From contig CM057150.1 in NCBI GenBank assembly GCA_029964075.1, forward strand, positions 2,953,717 to 3,017,716: a DNA stretch of 64,000 nt, written 5' to 3'. A model generated the notes under the pieces. That model ran no database searches, had not been told where the DNA came from, and saw only the letters and a program-made list of their open reading frames with translations. Of this stretch, positions 53,991-64,000 are shown piece by piece; the stretch's first letter is position 1; every line of letters starts with the position of its first letter. The position numbers were made by a program, and so were the translations under genes. Source of the DNA: Patiria pectinifera (Eukaryota > Echinodermata > Asteroidea > Valvatida > Asterinidae).

Positions 53991-56900
53991 CTACATTCCA
54001 AAAGTGAAGATTGAGAAAAGCTGGATCAGTTATTTAGGCAAGCCCGTTCATTATGATTGTTGGAAACTGGAAAGCATTTCCGTTGACAGGGTTTTAGCCA
54101 TCAGATTGGCATATTTACGAGGATATCAGTTGTAAAACTGTATTCATAAATACCTAAGACAGTTTACCCATTCCTATTGGTTGAGAAATATGACCAAATC
54201 AATGTAAAAGTCCTAAAATAGGCGGTTATTTTGGATTTATGCAAATTAGGCATATTTTCACCACTTGGATTTTTTTGGACTTTTAGTATGTCATTAAGGT
54301 ATGTCTATAAGGTATGACCTTATAGAAATGCACTGTGGTAAAAAAAATTCTGTTGCAATTTGTTTGAGGTCAAACCTTATATTGCCTGGACTATTAGGCA
54401 CGCGCAATACTAGCAACGAGTCAGTATTTCAAAGTGCTAGGAATTAATGCACACTTCACTGGCACAGCTGCGTTCTGCGCCACATCGCGCAGTGCGTGTC
54501 AAGAGCGCGCCAATCTCCTTATAAGGAGTTGTTTAGGACTACTCGCTAGAGGCAAATACCATTACATAGCTAGAGGGATGTTTTTGAAAAACGTGAAGTA
54601 AAATCTTGAACAAAATCGTTGGAAATTGGTATTGTTTTACTTGTTTTTACTCTTTGACCAGAAGGGCATTTATCAATGGAAATAATTTGTGCTTGGCCGG
54701 TTTTATACACTATGTTTAAGACGCCAGTCATTATCAGCGTCCAGTCTCCAAATAGTATTTCAAAACGGTCATTCACACATGTATTCCCTTGTTAACCGAT
54801 GTATTGAAGACCTAATAGGCGAAAGTGGGTCGATTTTGGTGGCCAAGAGGCACTTCTTACCAACTGCTTGCACGTAGGTTGGAGGCGAGTCGTACGAAGG
54901 GTTGAATTCCTCAACTGTCCTGCTTTAACAAGAGTAAAAACGACAAAATACTAAAGTAGCTGGACCATTTGTTTAAAGCCAAGTCAAGCATATACCACCG
55001 TTTCATCCACTTATCATACCTAAGAAGTGACATTGCATCCATGGCGTAAAGGGGAGGCAGGCAGCTACCCAATAAGCCAGTTATTGACCAGCCTACCTAG
55101 CCAGTGACCCATCACTAGAGGCAACAAATCTCATAAGCCAGCCATGCAGTCAGCAATTGTCACCAAGCCTTTCTTTCCCAAGAGTCAATTGGAAAAGAAC
55201 AATGACAATGCGCCTCGAATCGAACTCATGTCCAAGTTGGTGTCTCGAGTTGCCAACACTGATTACCATTCAAAAATCTACCCCATAAGCTTGCTCTATC
55301 TATGGGGGAGTTATGGATGATGATCCAACACTTTTTTTTATTTGGTTAAAATAACAAACATAGGGAACATCCAGGGAAAGTTGGCACGCGTGCATTTCAC
55401 AGTTAAGGCTTAATGTCATTGTGAGAGCTAGCAATTTATTTCACAACCAGGCATGATACTATACACCTGGAAAATGAGCTCGCACACAACTCGTGGTCAC
55501 ATTTTCAACAACAAAAAACACCACCCAATTTTTGTCAATTATACTCAACAAACTAATTATCTTGTGATTTACTTTTCGCGCTGTAGACACTGTGCCTGTA
55601 TTAAAATTGTCTTAGCTTTTGCTTCAGGCGAATAAAATGGCTTCATTACTTACGGATTTGGTTGTGCTGCAGTCCTCCTCACGACATCTATAAAACAAGA
55701 CGAGAACAGATAAATGTTCCAATAACAATTCGAATCACAAAGATGTGTGTGATCCAGAATAAATTCGACTACCTAATAAATCATTTTGCTTTTGTTGGGG
55801 GATTCTTTTTTATCTTTCGGATGTTGTGTTCCGGCTAGCTTTGTGCACCATTTAAGTATGAAAGATTCCTTTTAAAACTTGCGGTATCTCCTTTGAATAG
55901 AAAAGTGCTCCCCGAATTTCGTTGTAAGTCACATTTTTTGCATAATGATCCACAGAAAATCAATCAAGCAGCGTGAAATAGTTCAAGGTAGGGTGGTCAG
56001 TGCATTTAAAATCCGAGTTCAATATTCGAGGGATACGAAGCGGATTTTCCCTTCAATTTTGCCTACCATGAGGCCTGGTCTTGGCACACTTGAAGACTTT
56101 GCAGATGTAACATATTACCATGGTCCCTGCCAGGAGACAAAAGCCACCACCTATGACGGCCACAGCTATTTTCACCGTCTGATAGCTGCTAGCATCTGTT
56201 GGATTGTTGGGCTGAGGGGTCGGTTTATATTCTGTACATGGAAACAACATGGAGAGGATGAGTTGAATAAATCTGACTATAGGGTCAGTGCATTAATGTG
56301 GGATCCAATAGTGTGATATTTCGGAGTCCCCGCTACTACTGACCTGTTATGTTCCCAATAGAAATGTGTACACAGACGCACATCATAACTTACCAATCGT
56401 AACATGAGAATAGGCACTGCACACGTCGTCCCGACAGTATCGACAGCGCATGCGCAAGTGGCCTGGATACGGGCTGGGAAACAGGAACTCTCCGTCATGC
56501 TGAATGCAGTCCAGGTCTGGCCTCAGACTCACCCACTTCCATTGAGCTTCGTCATATACCTCAAGTCGTAGGCAGGTTCCGGCGTAATCGTCTTCCGGTA
56601 TACCGGTGATGACAAACTTGGCTTGTGCCTGGATGTATGACACTGTTATACCTGAGACAGTAAGCAATTATGAAGACGTTAGTTTGCAACATAGCTTAAT
56701 CCACATCTCTTGATTGTCAAGCACATCCTAGCAGACAAATATTCCAATTTCATGTTAACAGACTATTGTTTTCTCACATTGTAACATTGAAATTAATTAT
56801 TCTGACTACTTGTTTCCAAAAGGGACCCAATGACAATTGAAACTGTTTCACTATGATACTGGCTTGGTTTGCATTCCAATTCCAGTTTTGTCCTTCATAC

Positions 56901-59900
56901 CCGCTTATATAATACGCCTACAGTATACGTTCACATCATTGTGTAGTATACCATAGTAAACGATGTTCAAACTGCCAGAATTTATTGCAATTCCTCATAT
57001 TGTACCATTTAAAGAGATACGTTATCAAGGGGAACAAGGCAATAGGGAGATACATTAAACATTCAGGAGACTCCCTAAAAATTCAACTGCTATTTCTGAG
57101 ACACATTTTAACGTCGCAAAATAGGCTGAAATGTATATAAAAGCGAACACTCGCACACAAACAGGTCAAGCATATGAGACCAATACACCTACCCATATCA
57201 TCCGGTTTTCCGACTGCAACGTCACAAAATAGAAGAAGAAAAAAGAAATTGTAAATGATCAGCTGGTAACAAGACGTTTGAAACATTTCAAAAGAAGGAA
57301 GTTTAAAGGATGGGGGCGTTTCCTTTCCAAAACTAACCCAAGGGGCACTGTTCCAACATTAATGTTTGCGTATACACAAGTATAAATTGGATTGTTTGTT
57401 CGCTTGCTTGTTTGTGGGGTTATTGGGGTTGTTTGTTGGGGTGTTTGTTTATTTGTTTGTTTATTGTTGCTGTTGGGTTATTTTTTTGCAGTTATTTATT
57501 TGAAGTCTTGAACCCTAAAGGGGCCGGGGCGGAATCCTCCCCCACCCCTCGACTTTTTCCGCGAAAGCCTTAAAAAAAAATTCGCAACCTGATCTTTTAT
57601 GACATTTTAGCCTCGAGCCTTGTACATCTTTTGACACCAATTTTTTTTTCCAGCGCTACGCGCAGTGAAAATTGAATTTTCCCATATAGCCTACGTCGTG
57701 TACACAGGCCAGAATTGCCATTCATGCATATGAATGACTAATTGGCCATAATTCCAAAACCCTTTGACCTTTTGCCATGAAATTTCTTGGGTATGTTAAT
57801 GAAGAGTTGCTCTATGCATGTAAAGGAGTTTCAAAAATTGTTGTCACTCGATGGCCGAGATCTAGGGGGCGAAATCCGCCCCCCCCCCCCTCCGGCTGAG
57901 AGATGGTCACAATAACCCGGCACCTTTGGGGTAAAGGGTGGGCCATATCACAAATAAAAACAGTACATCAAGAGTATGTTTCAATTTCTGAATAATTGTG
58001 TGAACATTGTTTTTTTTTAACATATCACATGTCTTCTATGACATCATAAAAAGCTACCAGTGACCTTTCCCATTATGGACTTATGACTACTCACCGTTTG
58101 TGCGCACGGTCAGAGTCGCATAAGGACTGGAGCCAAGTTTGTTGGTTGCATACACTGCTACTTGGTAGAGAGTGTCTGGTTTGAGGTCAAAGTAAGATCT
58201 CAAAAAATAATAAGGCTCAGTTGGGATCCAGGCAAGTGGATCAAACTCTTCAGAAATGTTGCAAATGTTGGAAAAACCAATGATCTAACTTCTCGCCTCC
58301 GTCGTATCCCGGCTTCCATTCGACCATGAGATGGTTGTCCCTTATGTGATCTACATGCAGTCCCTTTGGGGGTTCAGGATTTCCTAGATTTACACATAAA
58401 AATAGTATGCAAAATAAGTCTTACCCACAGTTAAAATATTTTACGATCATTTGCTTTCCATGAATTTTCGTCTTTTCCTGATACTAACACCTCTAAAAAA
58501 AAACCTGAAAGGGCCATTCGATAAACTTGTTAAATGTAATCCTTGAGCCCATGTAATCTTATTTGCATTATTTGCAGGGGTATTTCAATGCCTGTTTGGT
58601 GATGTCATTTCAGGCAAAAATATCAATGTTACAGTTTTTCCAGTAACAAAAGTTGCTCTTTCTTCTGGTGATTCGTCGTATTGTCTGTACATGGCAGCAG
58701 TAAGAAAATTCGCACACATTTATCACAAATATTTTCAATGAGCAATTTGGGGGTTTACAATTAGAACAGAATACCCTTACAATGAACTATATTTTTCTGA
58801 AATGATATTACAGCACCAGCATCCTCGGTTTAAGGTTTACAATCACTTTTTTGTTTATTAATTAACCAAAAGTGTGCGTCAAATATTTATTTTTACATTT
58901 AAAAACGGTAGAAAGTTGCACAAAATTAGTATGTTACTAAGTAAAATTCATCTCATCTTAGGGATGTATGTGAATTGTTTTCGTTTTGCTGAAAGAACGC
59001 ACACCTTTTTAGTAATGCTTGGTCAGAACTTTAAAACGGTGGTTGTGTTTAAATTTCCGTAACTTGGAAAGTACATAAGTCATTTGAATGATTCTTGTAC
59101 TGAAGAAAGCTCATGAATTGGGCTTTCATATCCTAGATTTTGAATGTGCTACATGCAGAACTTCACTAAACAATAGTCCCGACATTTGGGTTTCGATTTT
59201 TTTTTACTCACCCCGTATTTATATGTAAAGCTTTTACCCACAACAAGCAATTTGACCAGTTCTAGTCTTACCCTCCGAAAACAAGAATAAGTTTTTGTAG
59301 CCGAAAACGATTCAGCTATGAGCAAAGGTATACCTGTTTCTTTCAGCTGTATTTCATGCTCGTCAAATGTACCGATGCTGCTGTCAGCCCTACACGTGTA
59401 CATGCCATAATCCGTGCTGTTCTCCACTGGAGCGAAGACCATCCGACTTACGATATGATATCCAAACACCCCATCTCCAGAAATGGTATCTTCCAGTGAA
59501 ATCCGGTCAGGGAGTGTGTCGTTGGTTATGATGGTGTCGTTTGGACCGTACCAAGTGACACTGGGGAGGGGATTGCCTTGAATGATGCACTCTAAGGTTG
59601 CAGTGTGGTTGTCGTTCGCACCAATCCAGGTTCTTTCTTTATTGCTGATTTCAGGGCCATCTGTGACACACACAAAAGAGGTGGAAAATAGAACAAGTAA
59701 GGTCCACCAATGGGTGAGGTCCTCAGTTGTAAATCCTTTACAAAACGGTTCTTCCCAAAGTATACTGGAACACGTTAGGAGGTTTAAAAAAAATCAAGGG
59801 ATCTTACACGCACACTTGCGTGTATGTGAGAAACTGAGCACATCAAAAATAGGACCATGCCATAAAGGACCACATGGTCCACGGTTTAGCAAAGGTCTAC

Positions 59901-62327
59901 CATGTTAGGCGTGTACAATCTCAATGGGGATAGTAAAAAAAAATACAGGGACAATAGGAGATCAAAGTCTGAAGAAAAGTATAAATACTCTCTCGAGACA
60001 CTGGGACCTTGCAAGTGGGTCTCGGTATCCCTAAAGAACAAGGTTATTGAGCTTGCGCTTTCAATGAATACAGAAGAAAAAAAATGAAATGTATATGTCT
60101 AGACACGCAGTAGCAAAAAGACTACCCTTAATGTAGGTGTCTAGGTGTGGATGCAGTGGAGAGATGGTCATTTACTCACAGAAGGACACAACATCACTCC
60201 AATCAGACAACTGATTCGGGTTCCAAGGGTCTGCAAAGAACCTGTTCCTAGCACATCGGTACCAACCAGACTGGTTCCTGAACATGCCCTTCAAGGTCAA
60301 GTCGGCGTTGTCCGTAGTGTACGTCGGCTCGGTGAGAGTGGTCGATGTTTCCCGATCCAGACTGTGCCGCCACTCAATCCATCCCGAAATGCCGCTGTCG
60401 AAGGCACAGGTGAAAGTGACGTCATCCCCCTCCAGAACAGTTCCCGAAGGGGTCTTGGTTATGAAAAGCCCCCACACTGCACAAATAAGATCAAAACACA
60501 AAAAAATACTGCAAGTGAGACTTGCGCAATCCCCCTGGCATTCTGGAAGTTCTTAACAAGACTACCAAGAGCAACATATACAAACCAAATTTGTTTCCTC
60601 AGTAAAGTATATCTCAAGCATTCGTCCTGACAATATTTCCATTGTTTTAACAATATTGACCGTGGCTTTTAACCTGTTGGCCCCAAAGGACTTAGGCTTC
60701 TAAAGACTATGGGTGTCAGTTCGTGAAAACGAAAATATATGTATTTTGGAAGAGTGCGCGCACACACTGCGCATGCGTGCGCGCACACTCCAAAAGCACG
60801 TCAATTTTCGTTTTCACGAACTGACACTCTCTAACGCTATTGCATGCGCGCACTCTCCGAAAACACGCACAATTTGGTTTTCACGAACTGACAACCTGTG
60901 CAGAGTCACTTCGTGGTAACAAAAAACACAAGAATTGACCCATTTCTAGAAAATTCATTATTAAAATTTGCTTATTTTTGATGGTTTTATAGCCTTGACC
61001 AAGGCGTTGGGCTTATCGATTCGCCGATAAAAAAAAAAATCACCGATAAGAAAATCCCTAATCAACTTGGCAAGGCATAATTGCGTGCACATATCGATGC
61101 CCGTACGCTGCTAGTGAGAAAGTAACTTGTACCATACAGCACGGCTATGCTTGTACGTACATTACGCACGTACACACCCGTACATGTACTCGTACAACAG
61201 CCATGCACACACAGTACATGCATGAGCTAGTCCGCGTACGTACGTACACCCACACGCAGAACATAGTAGGCCTACATTTACTGCCTTGTTACACCATGCG
61301 TACAGTCCGTACTCACGTGACCATGCTTGCTGGTTGTGTTAGTACCGAACCGTTCGTACGGACAAGGGTCGGTGGTACACGCACGTAGCCGCGTTGATTG
61401 TGGGTGCAGGGCCCGATTATCTCCCTTCGACAAAAAGCCGAGAGACCGCATTGAACAAGGCTAATGGTTTTAGCAATTTTAACTTCGTCATGTAAAACTT
61501 CATGATACAAACTGCTAATATCGGCAAAAAAAGTAAAATTTGAACTTTTAATTTTTTTGTGTACACATGTGATGCAGAGGGTGTCAGCTCGTGGTGTCGG
61601 TGACGATATGATCATGTATGGCTATAGATCAGCTTTCTATTGGTGGCATCCTTGCACCCTCCGTTTATGGATGACCTAGCACGATTTCATTAGAAAAAAA
61701 ATAATCTTATGCAAACACTATCTGGCCGAGCAGGTCACATCCACACGGACTCTGTGGGCCATTTCATTTTGACAATTGTCACAGCTTGCTAAAACCTAAA
61801 ATGCATTTTTGCCGATTCAGGAAATAACACATAACCATAGAGCAGGTTATATTCTAAAATAATTTCAGCTCAGTATGTATGTTTGTCTGTTTGTAAATGC
61901 GTGTGAACATGCATCTGCGTGGGTTTTGTTTTTACGCGAAGCAAGGAAATTCACGCTCCAATTACATGTTGATTGCTTACATTTCGACTTCTGCCCTGCA
62001 ATAATCCCGAGTTTGACACTCGGGGAAGAACAATCCATGATGTTCCGACTTTAAAGGATGATTATTTTCTTCTGTCAGGTCGACTGTGAATGCAGACACG
62101 AGATAAGCAACCCTCTGTCAATGTTCAAGTTCTGAAATTTAACACTTTTTTTTCGGGAATCCCGTTTCGGATAGAACCCGTGAATCTGCAATGTGGAAAT
62201 GTGCTTCAGTAATCAGTACAATATTCCTCGACTAACCTTCTGCATCCAACTGTGAGCAGTCGCAGATCCGAGCCCAGAAACATAGCAGTATTACTGCGTA
62301 CGTCACGGACGCCATTTTGGAAGCCAT
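53881..62327 (-). CDS. Gene 4: diverged one-module paralogue with a frameshifted FN3 exon
   Basis: Ten exons by homology: 62237-62327, 60180-60476, 59334-59660, 58095-58383, 57193-57213, 56394-56651, 56067-56231, 55654-55687, 54861-54919, 53881-53990. Same plan as gene 3, but the ectodomain, stalk and membrane exon are clearly more diverged, and nothing in its SP-Ig1 intron shows a lost first module; it may be the ancestral form. The FN3 exon is 289 nt where every other copy has 288: one extra base within about 58271-58286 shifts the frame and leads to TGA soon after, while the rest of the exon reads well in the other frame. As all ectodomain exons are phase 1-1, skipping FN3 would restore an in-frame receptor. 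A sequencing error is also possible. The tail is highly conserved, which argues for recent or ongoing function. Confidence 0.78.
54861..54919 (-). CDS. Gene 4 exon 9: tail exon b with first PPxY
   Basis: 59 nt, [19 protein letters not shown]. The first Pro of PPPTY is Ser, but PPTY is kept. Confidence 0.77.
55062..55330 (-). repeat. Decayed SINE-like segment in gene 4 tail intron
   Basis: On the minus strand GAGTTCGATTCGAGG resembles a Pol III B box. The flanks AAGCCAGCCATGCAGTC and AATCTACC are shared with gene 3 at 41890-41955, which lacks the middle. Confidence 0.35.
55654..55687 (-). CDS. Gene 4 exon 8: tail exon a (34 nt)
   Basis: Reads D-VVRRTAAQPN-P. Most diverged of the tail exons but same length, phase and splice sites. 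Confidence 0.7.
56067..56231 (-). CDS. Gene 4 exon 7: stalk and transmembrane helix
   Basis: 165 nt. Stalk YKPTPQPNNPTDASSYQ, helix VKIAVAVIGGGFCLLAG then TMVICYI, then CKVFKCAKTRPH. Four codons longer than gene 2; donor GTAGGC. Confidence 0.8.
56394..56651 (-). CDS. Gene 4 exon 6: X domain
   Basis: 258 nt. [61 protein letters not shown]. Five Cys. Confidence 0.82.
57193..57213 (-). CDS. Gene 4 exon 5: 21-nt linker micro-exon
   Basis: TTGCAG acceptor, GTAGGT donor, encodes LGKPDDM. Keeps length and phase of genes 2 and 3. Confidence 0.68.
57387..57502. repeat. Unexpanded GTTT-rich tract in gene 4 FN3-linker intron
   Basis: Degenerate GTTT/GTTG words and TTGTTGCTGTTGGG before TTATTTATTTGAAGTC, which also follows the arrays of genes 2 and 3. 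Confidence 0.7.
57513..57930. mobile_element. G/C-run TIR element, gene 4 copy in reverse orientation
   Basis: CCCTAAAGGGGCCGGGG at the left, CCGGCACCTTTGGGG at the right. Relative to genes 1-3 it is inverted and in a different intron, so it is an independent insertion. Confidence 0.65.
58095..58383 (-). CDS. Gene 4 exon 4: FN3 with +1 frameshift
   Basis: 289 nt. Opens PEPPKGLHVDHIRDN and VEWKPGYDGGEKLD, then slips frame near 58271-58286 and meets TGA. Downstream in the other frame it reads SNICNISEEFDPLAWIP and [15 protein letters not shown], ending at a GTGAGT donor. The variable segment there is YYFLRSYFD. Confidence 0.75.
58384..59333. other. Gene 4 Ig2-FN3 intron
   Basis: Weakly similar to the same intron in the other copies; no element or gene seen. 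Confidence 0.5.
59334..59660 (-). CDS. Gene 4 exon 3: Ig2
   Basis: 327 nt. [50 protein letters not shown]. One of the three NxT sites (NVT to SVT) is lost. Confidence 0.88.
60180..60476 (-). CDS. Gene 4 exon 2: Ig1
   Basis: 297 nt. [47 protein letters not shown]; the CDR3-like loop RFFADPWNPNQ is the most diverged of the four. Confidence 0.86.
60713..60827. mobile_element. 115-bp foldback in gene 4 SP-Ig1 intron
   Basis: GTGTCAGTTCGTGAAAACGA pairs with TCGTTTTCACGAACTGACAC around a CG-rich centre (TGCGCATGCG). A third arm follows at 60843-60893. Confidence 0.75.
60894..62236. other. Rest of gene 4 SP-Ig1 intron
   Basis: Low-complexity ACGTAC words at 61140-61260; otherwise nothing recognised. 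Only the last 400 bp resembles genes 1-3. Confidence 0.5.
62237..62327 (-). CDS. Gene 4 exon 1: signal peptide
   Basis: [18 protein letters not shown] then [12 protein letters not shown]; donor GTTAGT. Strong conservation with the other copies. Confidence 0.8.
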
Positions 62328-62388
62328 GTTATTTCGAGGCGGACACAAAATAATGTGGAATATGGACTCGAAAGCGATTGACGTAGGC
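62328..62388 (-). promoter_or_regulatory. Conserved 5' block upstream of gene 4 ATG
   Basis: The block survives here although similarity fades soon after it, making this the best evidence that it is functional promoter or 5' UTR. Confidence 0.45.
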
Positions 62389-63190
62389 TTATCCACGGGA
62401 AAAAAACAGTGTTTGCGATAGTACCTTTATGACGATTTTAGAAATGGCGTTCAAAGGTCATTTGATTGGAGTTGACGTTAAACAAGGGTATTTTGAGCTT
62501 CACCATTGTCATCCGTTCTTAAAAGAAGCCTTTTTTTGGGGGGGGGGGGCTGTTCACTGCTCACCCACCTCCGTAATATGAAAGAGGGGAAGGGAGTGGC
62601 TGGACACCATCTTTCCACAATACGCTTTTCAAAACAGATGATCATTGACTTTATTGAACAATAGTTGGCGCTCTATATGGCGCCACATATGAAAAAAAGG
62701 GAACGCAGCAAAAGACCTTTATCAGCAACCTCATTCCCATGGGTACGAGATCTTGCTGCGCCATGTTGTTTCTCATCATGCTTTGCGCGATCTCAACCCC
62801 TGGAATTGTGTAATTTAAATATGTCAAAATATGGCGCATTATAATTAGGCTGCAGTTTATCCGTTTTATGTGCCGACGCCATCTTTAAAATGTTGCAAGT
62901 TGTGATTTGAAGAATCAGTCCTTTCCAACATTAAAGGTTTAGACGTTGCGTTATTTAGCAAAGATTTGTATTAAATGTATGTACCCCTTTCGTCACTTTA
63001 CCTTCGAAGAAACAAGGTTTTTTAACGAAAAACGAAGCTGCCATAATCCATATCGTACAGGCATTGCAAGTTTTGAATAACAAACAATGTTCGTACGTGA
63101 TGTGACGTGCAAAGCATGTGAGCGCATTATGGGCGCACCCGGCGTGCAATCTTCGAAATGCGCGCGCAGTACACTCTGAATAGCCAGACA
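62389..63190. other. Upstream region of gene 4
   Basis: G-run at 62538-62550, no gene or conserved element seen. Confidence 0.4.
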
Positions 63191-63683
63191 GGAGCACGTT
63201 TTGGCGCTGTGACCGTAAACATCTGGTTCGTGGCCGTTTTGGCGCTTCGGTTACACTGAAATGACGTCATTGTTTCGACCAAAGTTGAACCGAAGTTTCC
63301 TGTCGGTTCACTTATGTTTCAAGATGGCGGAAAGGTAAACAAGCCTAGCAGACGACGTTACTTTTTACCATAAATGGGGTTTAAATAGTGGGATTTTAGC
63401 TTCAATTGGTAAGAAAGTTGATACAGAATATCAGGCCTACTCTTTTTAGATTTTTAGGGAAACGCTTTAAAAAAAACTCCCACTTTTGCTTTGAATGTTA
63501 TTGTTAATCATGTCCGGTCGCCGCGTGAATTTTTTTTAGTTGTATGCAGTCACGTAGGCAGTAACATGACGTCATGAACAATTTTCCGGTCAGTCGTTTT
63601 CGCGGTGCACAGGAAACATGTTTCAGGTCACGGCTGTGACGTCAGAAACATGTTCCAGTTGAAGGGCCGCCAAAACGTGCTCC
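63191..63683. mobile_element. 493-bp MITE upstream of gene 4
   Basis: 16-bp perfect inverted ends GGAGCACGTTTTGGCG and complement. Contains several TGACGTCA words and the AAGATGGCGG motif at 63320. No target duplication seen. Confidence 0.65.
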
Positions 63684-63806
63684 AGCACCGTTTATGTGTA
63701 CATCACGGCGCACGCGCCCATGGAGTCGAGGCTGCTTAATCAGTGCACGCCATCTTGAAAATCATAGCAAGGCAAATAATCCAAACAAACATAGCGGCCT
63801 TAATAT

Positions 63807-64000
63807 ATGTTACTGAAAATCAGAATCCCTTTAATATTGTAAACAAGACAAAAATAGCAATACGTTTCATCCTTTGGGAAAATCATAGATAATGCCAGGA
63901 CATTTGAATGCAGATGTATACATTCATATTCATATATATTCATATTCATATTTTATTAGACCGATTCGCAGCTGGACGCAGAATTGCATGGTTATTGCAA
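63807..64000. repeat. Dispersed repeat, right copy, cut by window edge
   Basis: Second copy of 52859-53053, same orientation, about 10.9 kb away. Confidence 0.8.

Noticed and set aside
63318-63331. Plus-strand first exon reading MAER before GTAAAC
   Set aside because: Too short to support, lies inside a MITE, and equally explained as a YY1 motif.

Overview
The window looks like nuclear DNA of a marine invertebrate animal. It has spliced genes, GT-AG introns of 0.25 to 6 kb, Ig and FN3 receptor domains, many small foldback transposons, a tRNA-Ser-derived repeat, TTAGGG-type telomere-like repeats and large intronic minisatellites. Amphioxus (Branchiostoma) would fit, but that is inference. No viral or LTR element was recognised.

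The backbone is a head-to-tail family of four single-pass membrane receptor genes, all on the minus strand. Gene 1 (16369 to 51) runs off the left edge; gene 2 is 37715 to 17880; gene 3 is 51202 to 39223; gene 4 is 62327 to 53881. Genes 1, 2 and 3 are recent copies spaced about 21.3 kb apart; gene 4 is an older paralogue. I built the models by hand from splice sites. Every extracellular intron is phase 1, and all exon lengths agree between copies except one frameshifted FN3 exon in gene 4.

The protein plan is: signal peptide, then one or two modules of Ig1-Ig2-FN3-X, a transmembrane exon, and a tail of three small exons. X is an unrecognised cysteine-bearing domain of about 86 residues. Gene 2 has two modules (942 aa). 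Gene 3 has one (543 aa), because a deletion removed the whole first module. Gene 4 has one (549 aa if its FN3 frame were intact). The tails carry two PPxY motifs (WW-domain ligands), the second overlapping a YxxPhi sorting motif, and are much more conserved than the ectodomain. Differences between copies cluster in a nine-residue FN3 segment, in the CDR3-like loop of Ig1 and just after the last cysteine of X. This is what a recognition receptor family would show, but ligand and function are unknown.

The introns hold most of the DNA. The FN3-X intron of module 1 carries a (GGATGGA)n minisatellite of 2.9 kb in gene 1 and 4.0 kb in gene 2, each starting at a short TTAGGG-like run. The FN3-linker intron carries GGTT/GGGT arrays in gene 2, but TTG/CTG arrays in gene 3 and only a weak GTTT-rich tract in gene 4. 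These arrays read open in several frames and create very long false ORFs. Small elements with terminal inverted repeats account for most length differences between copies; one landed on a splice donor and duplicated it. The spacers between genes are 1.5 to 2.7 kb. The last 1.7 kb is upstream sequence of gene 4 with a foldback element and a dispersed repeat.
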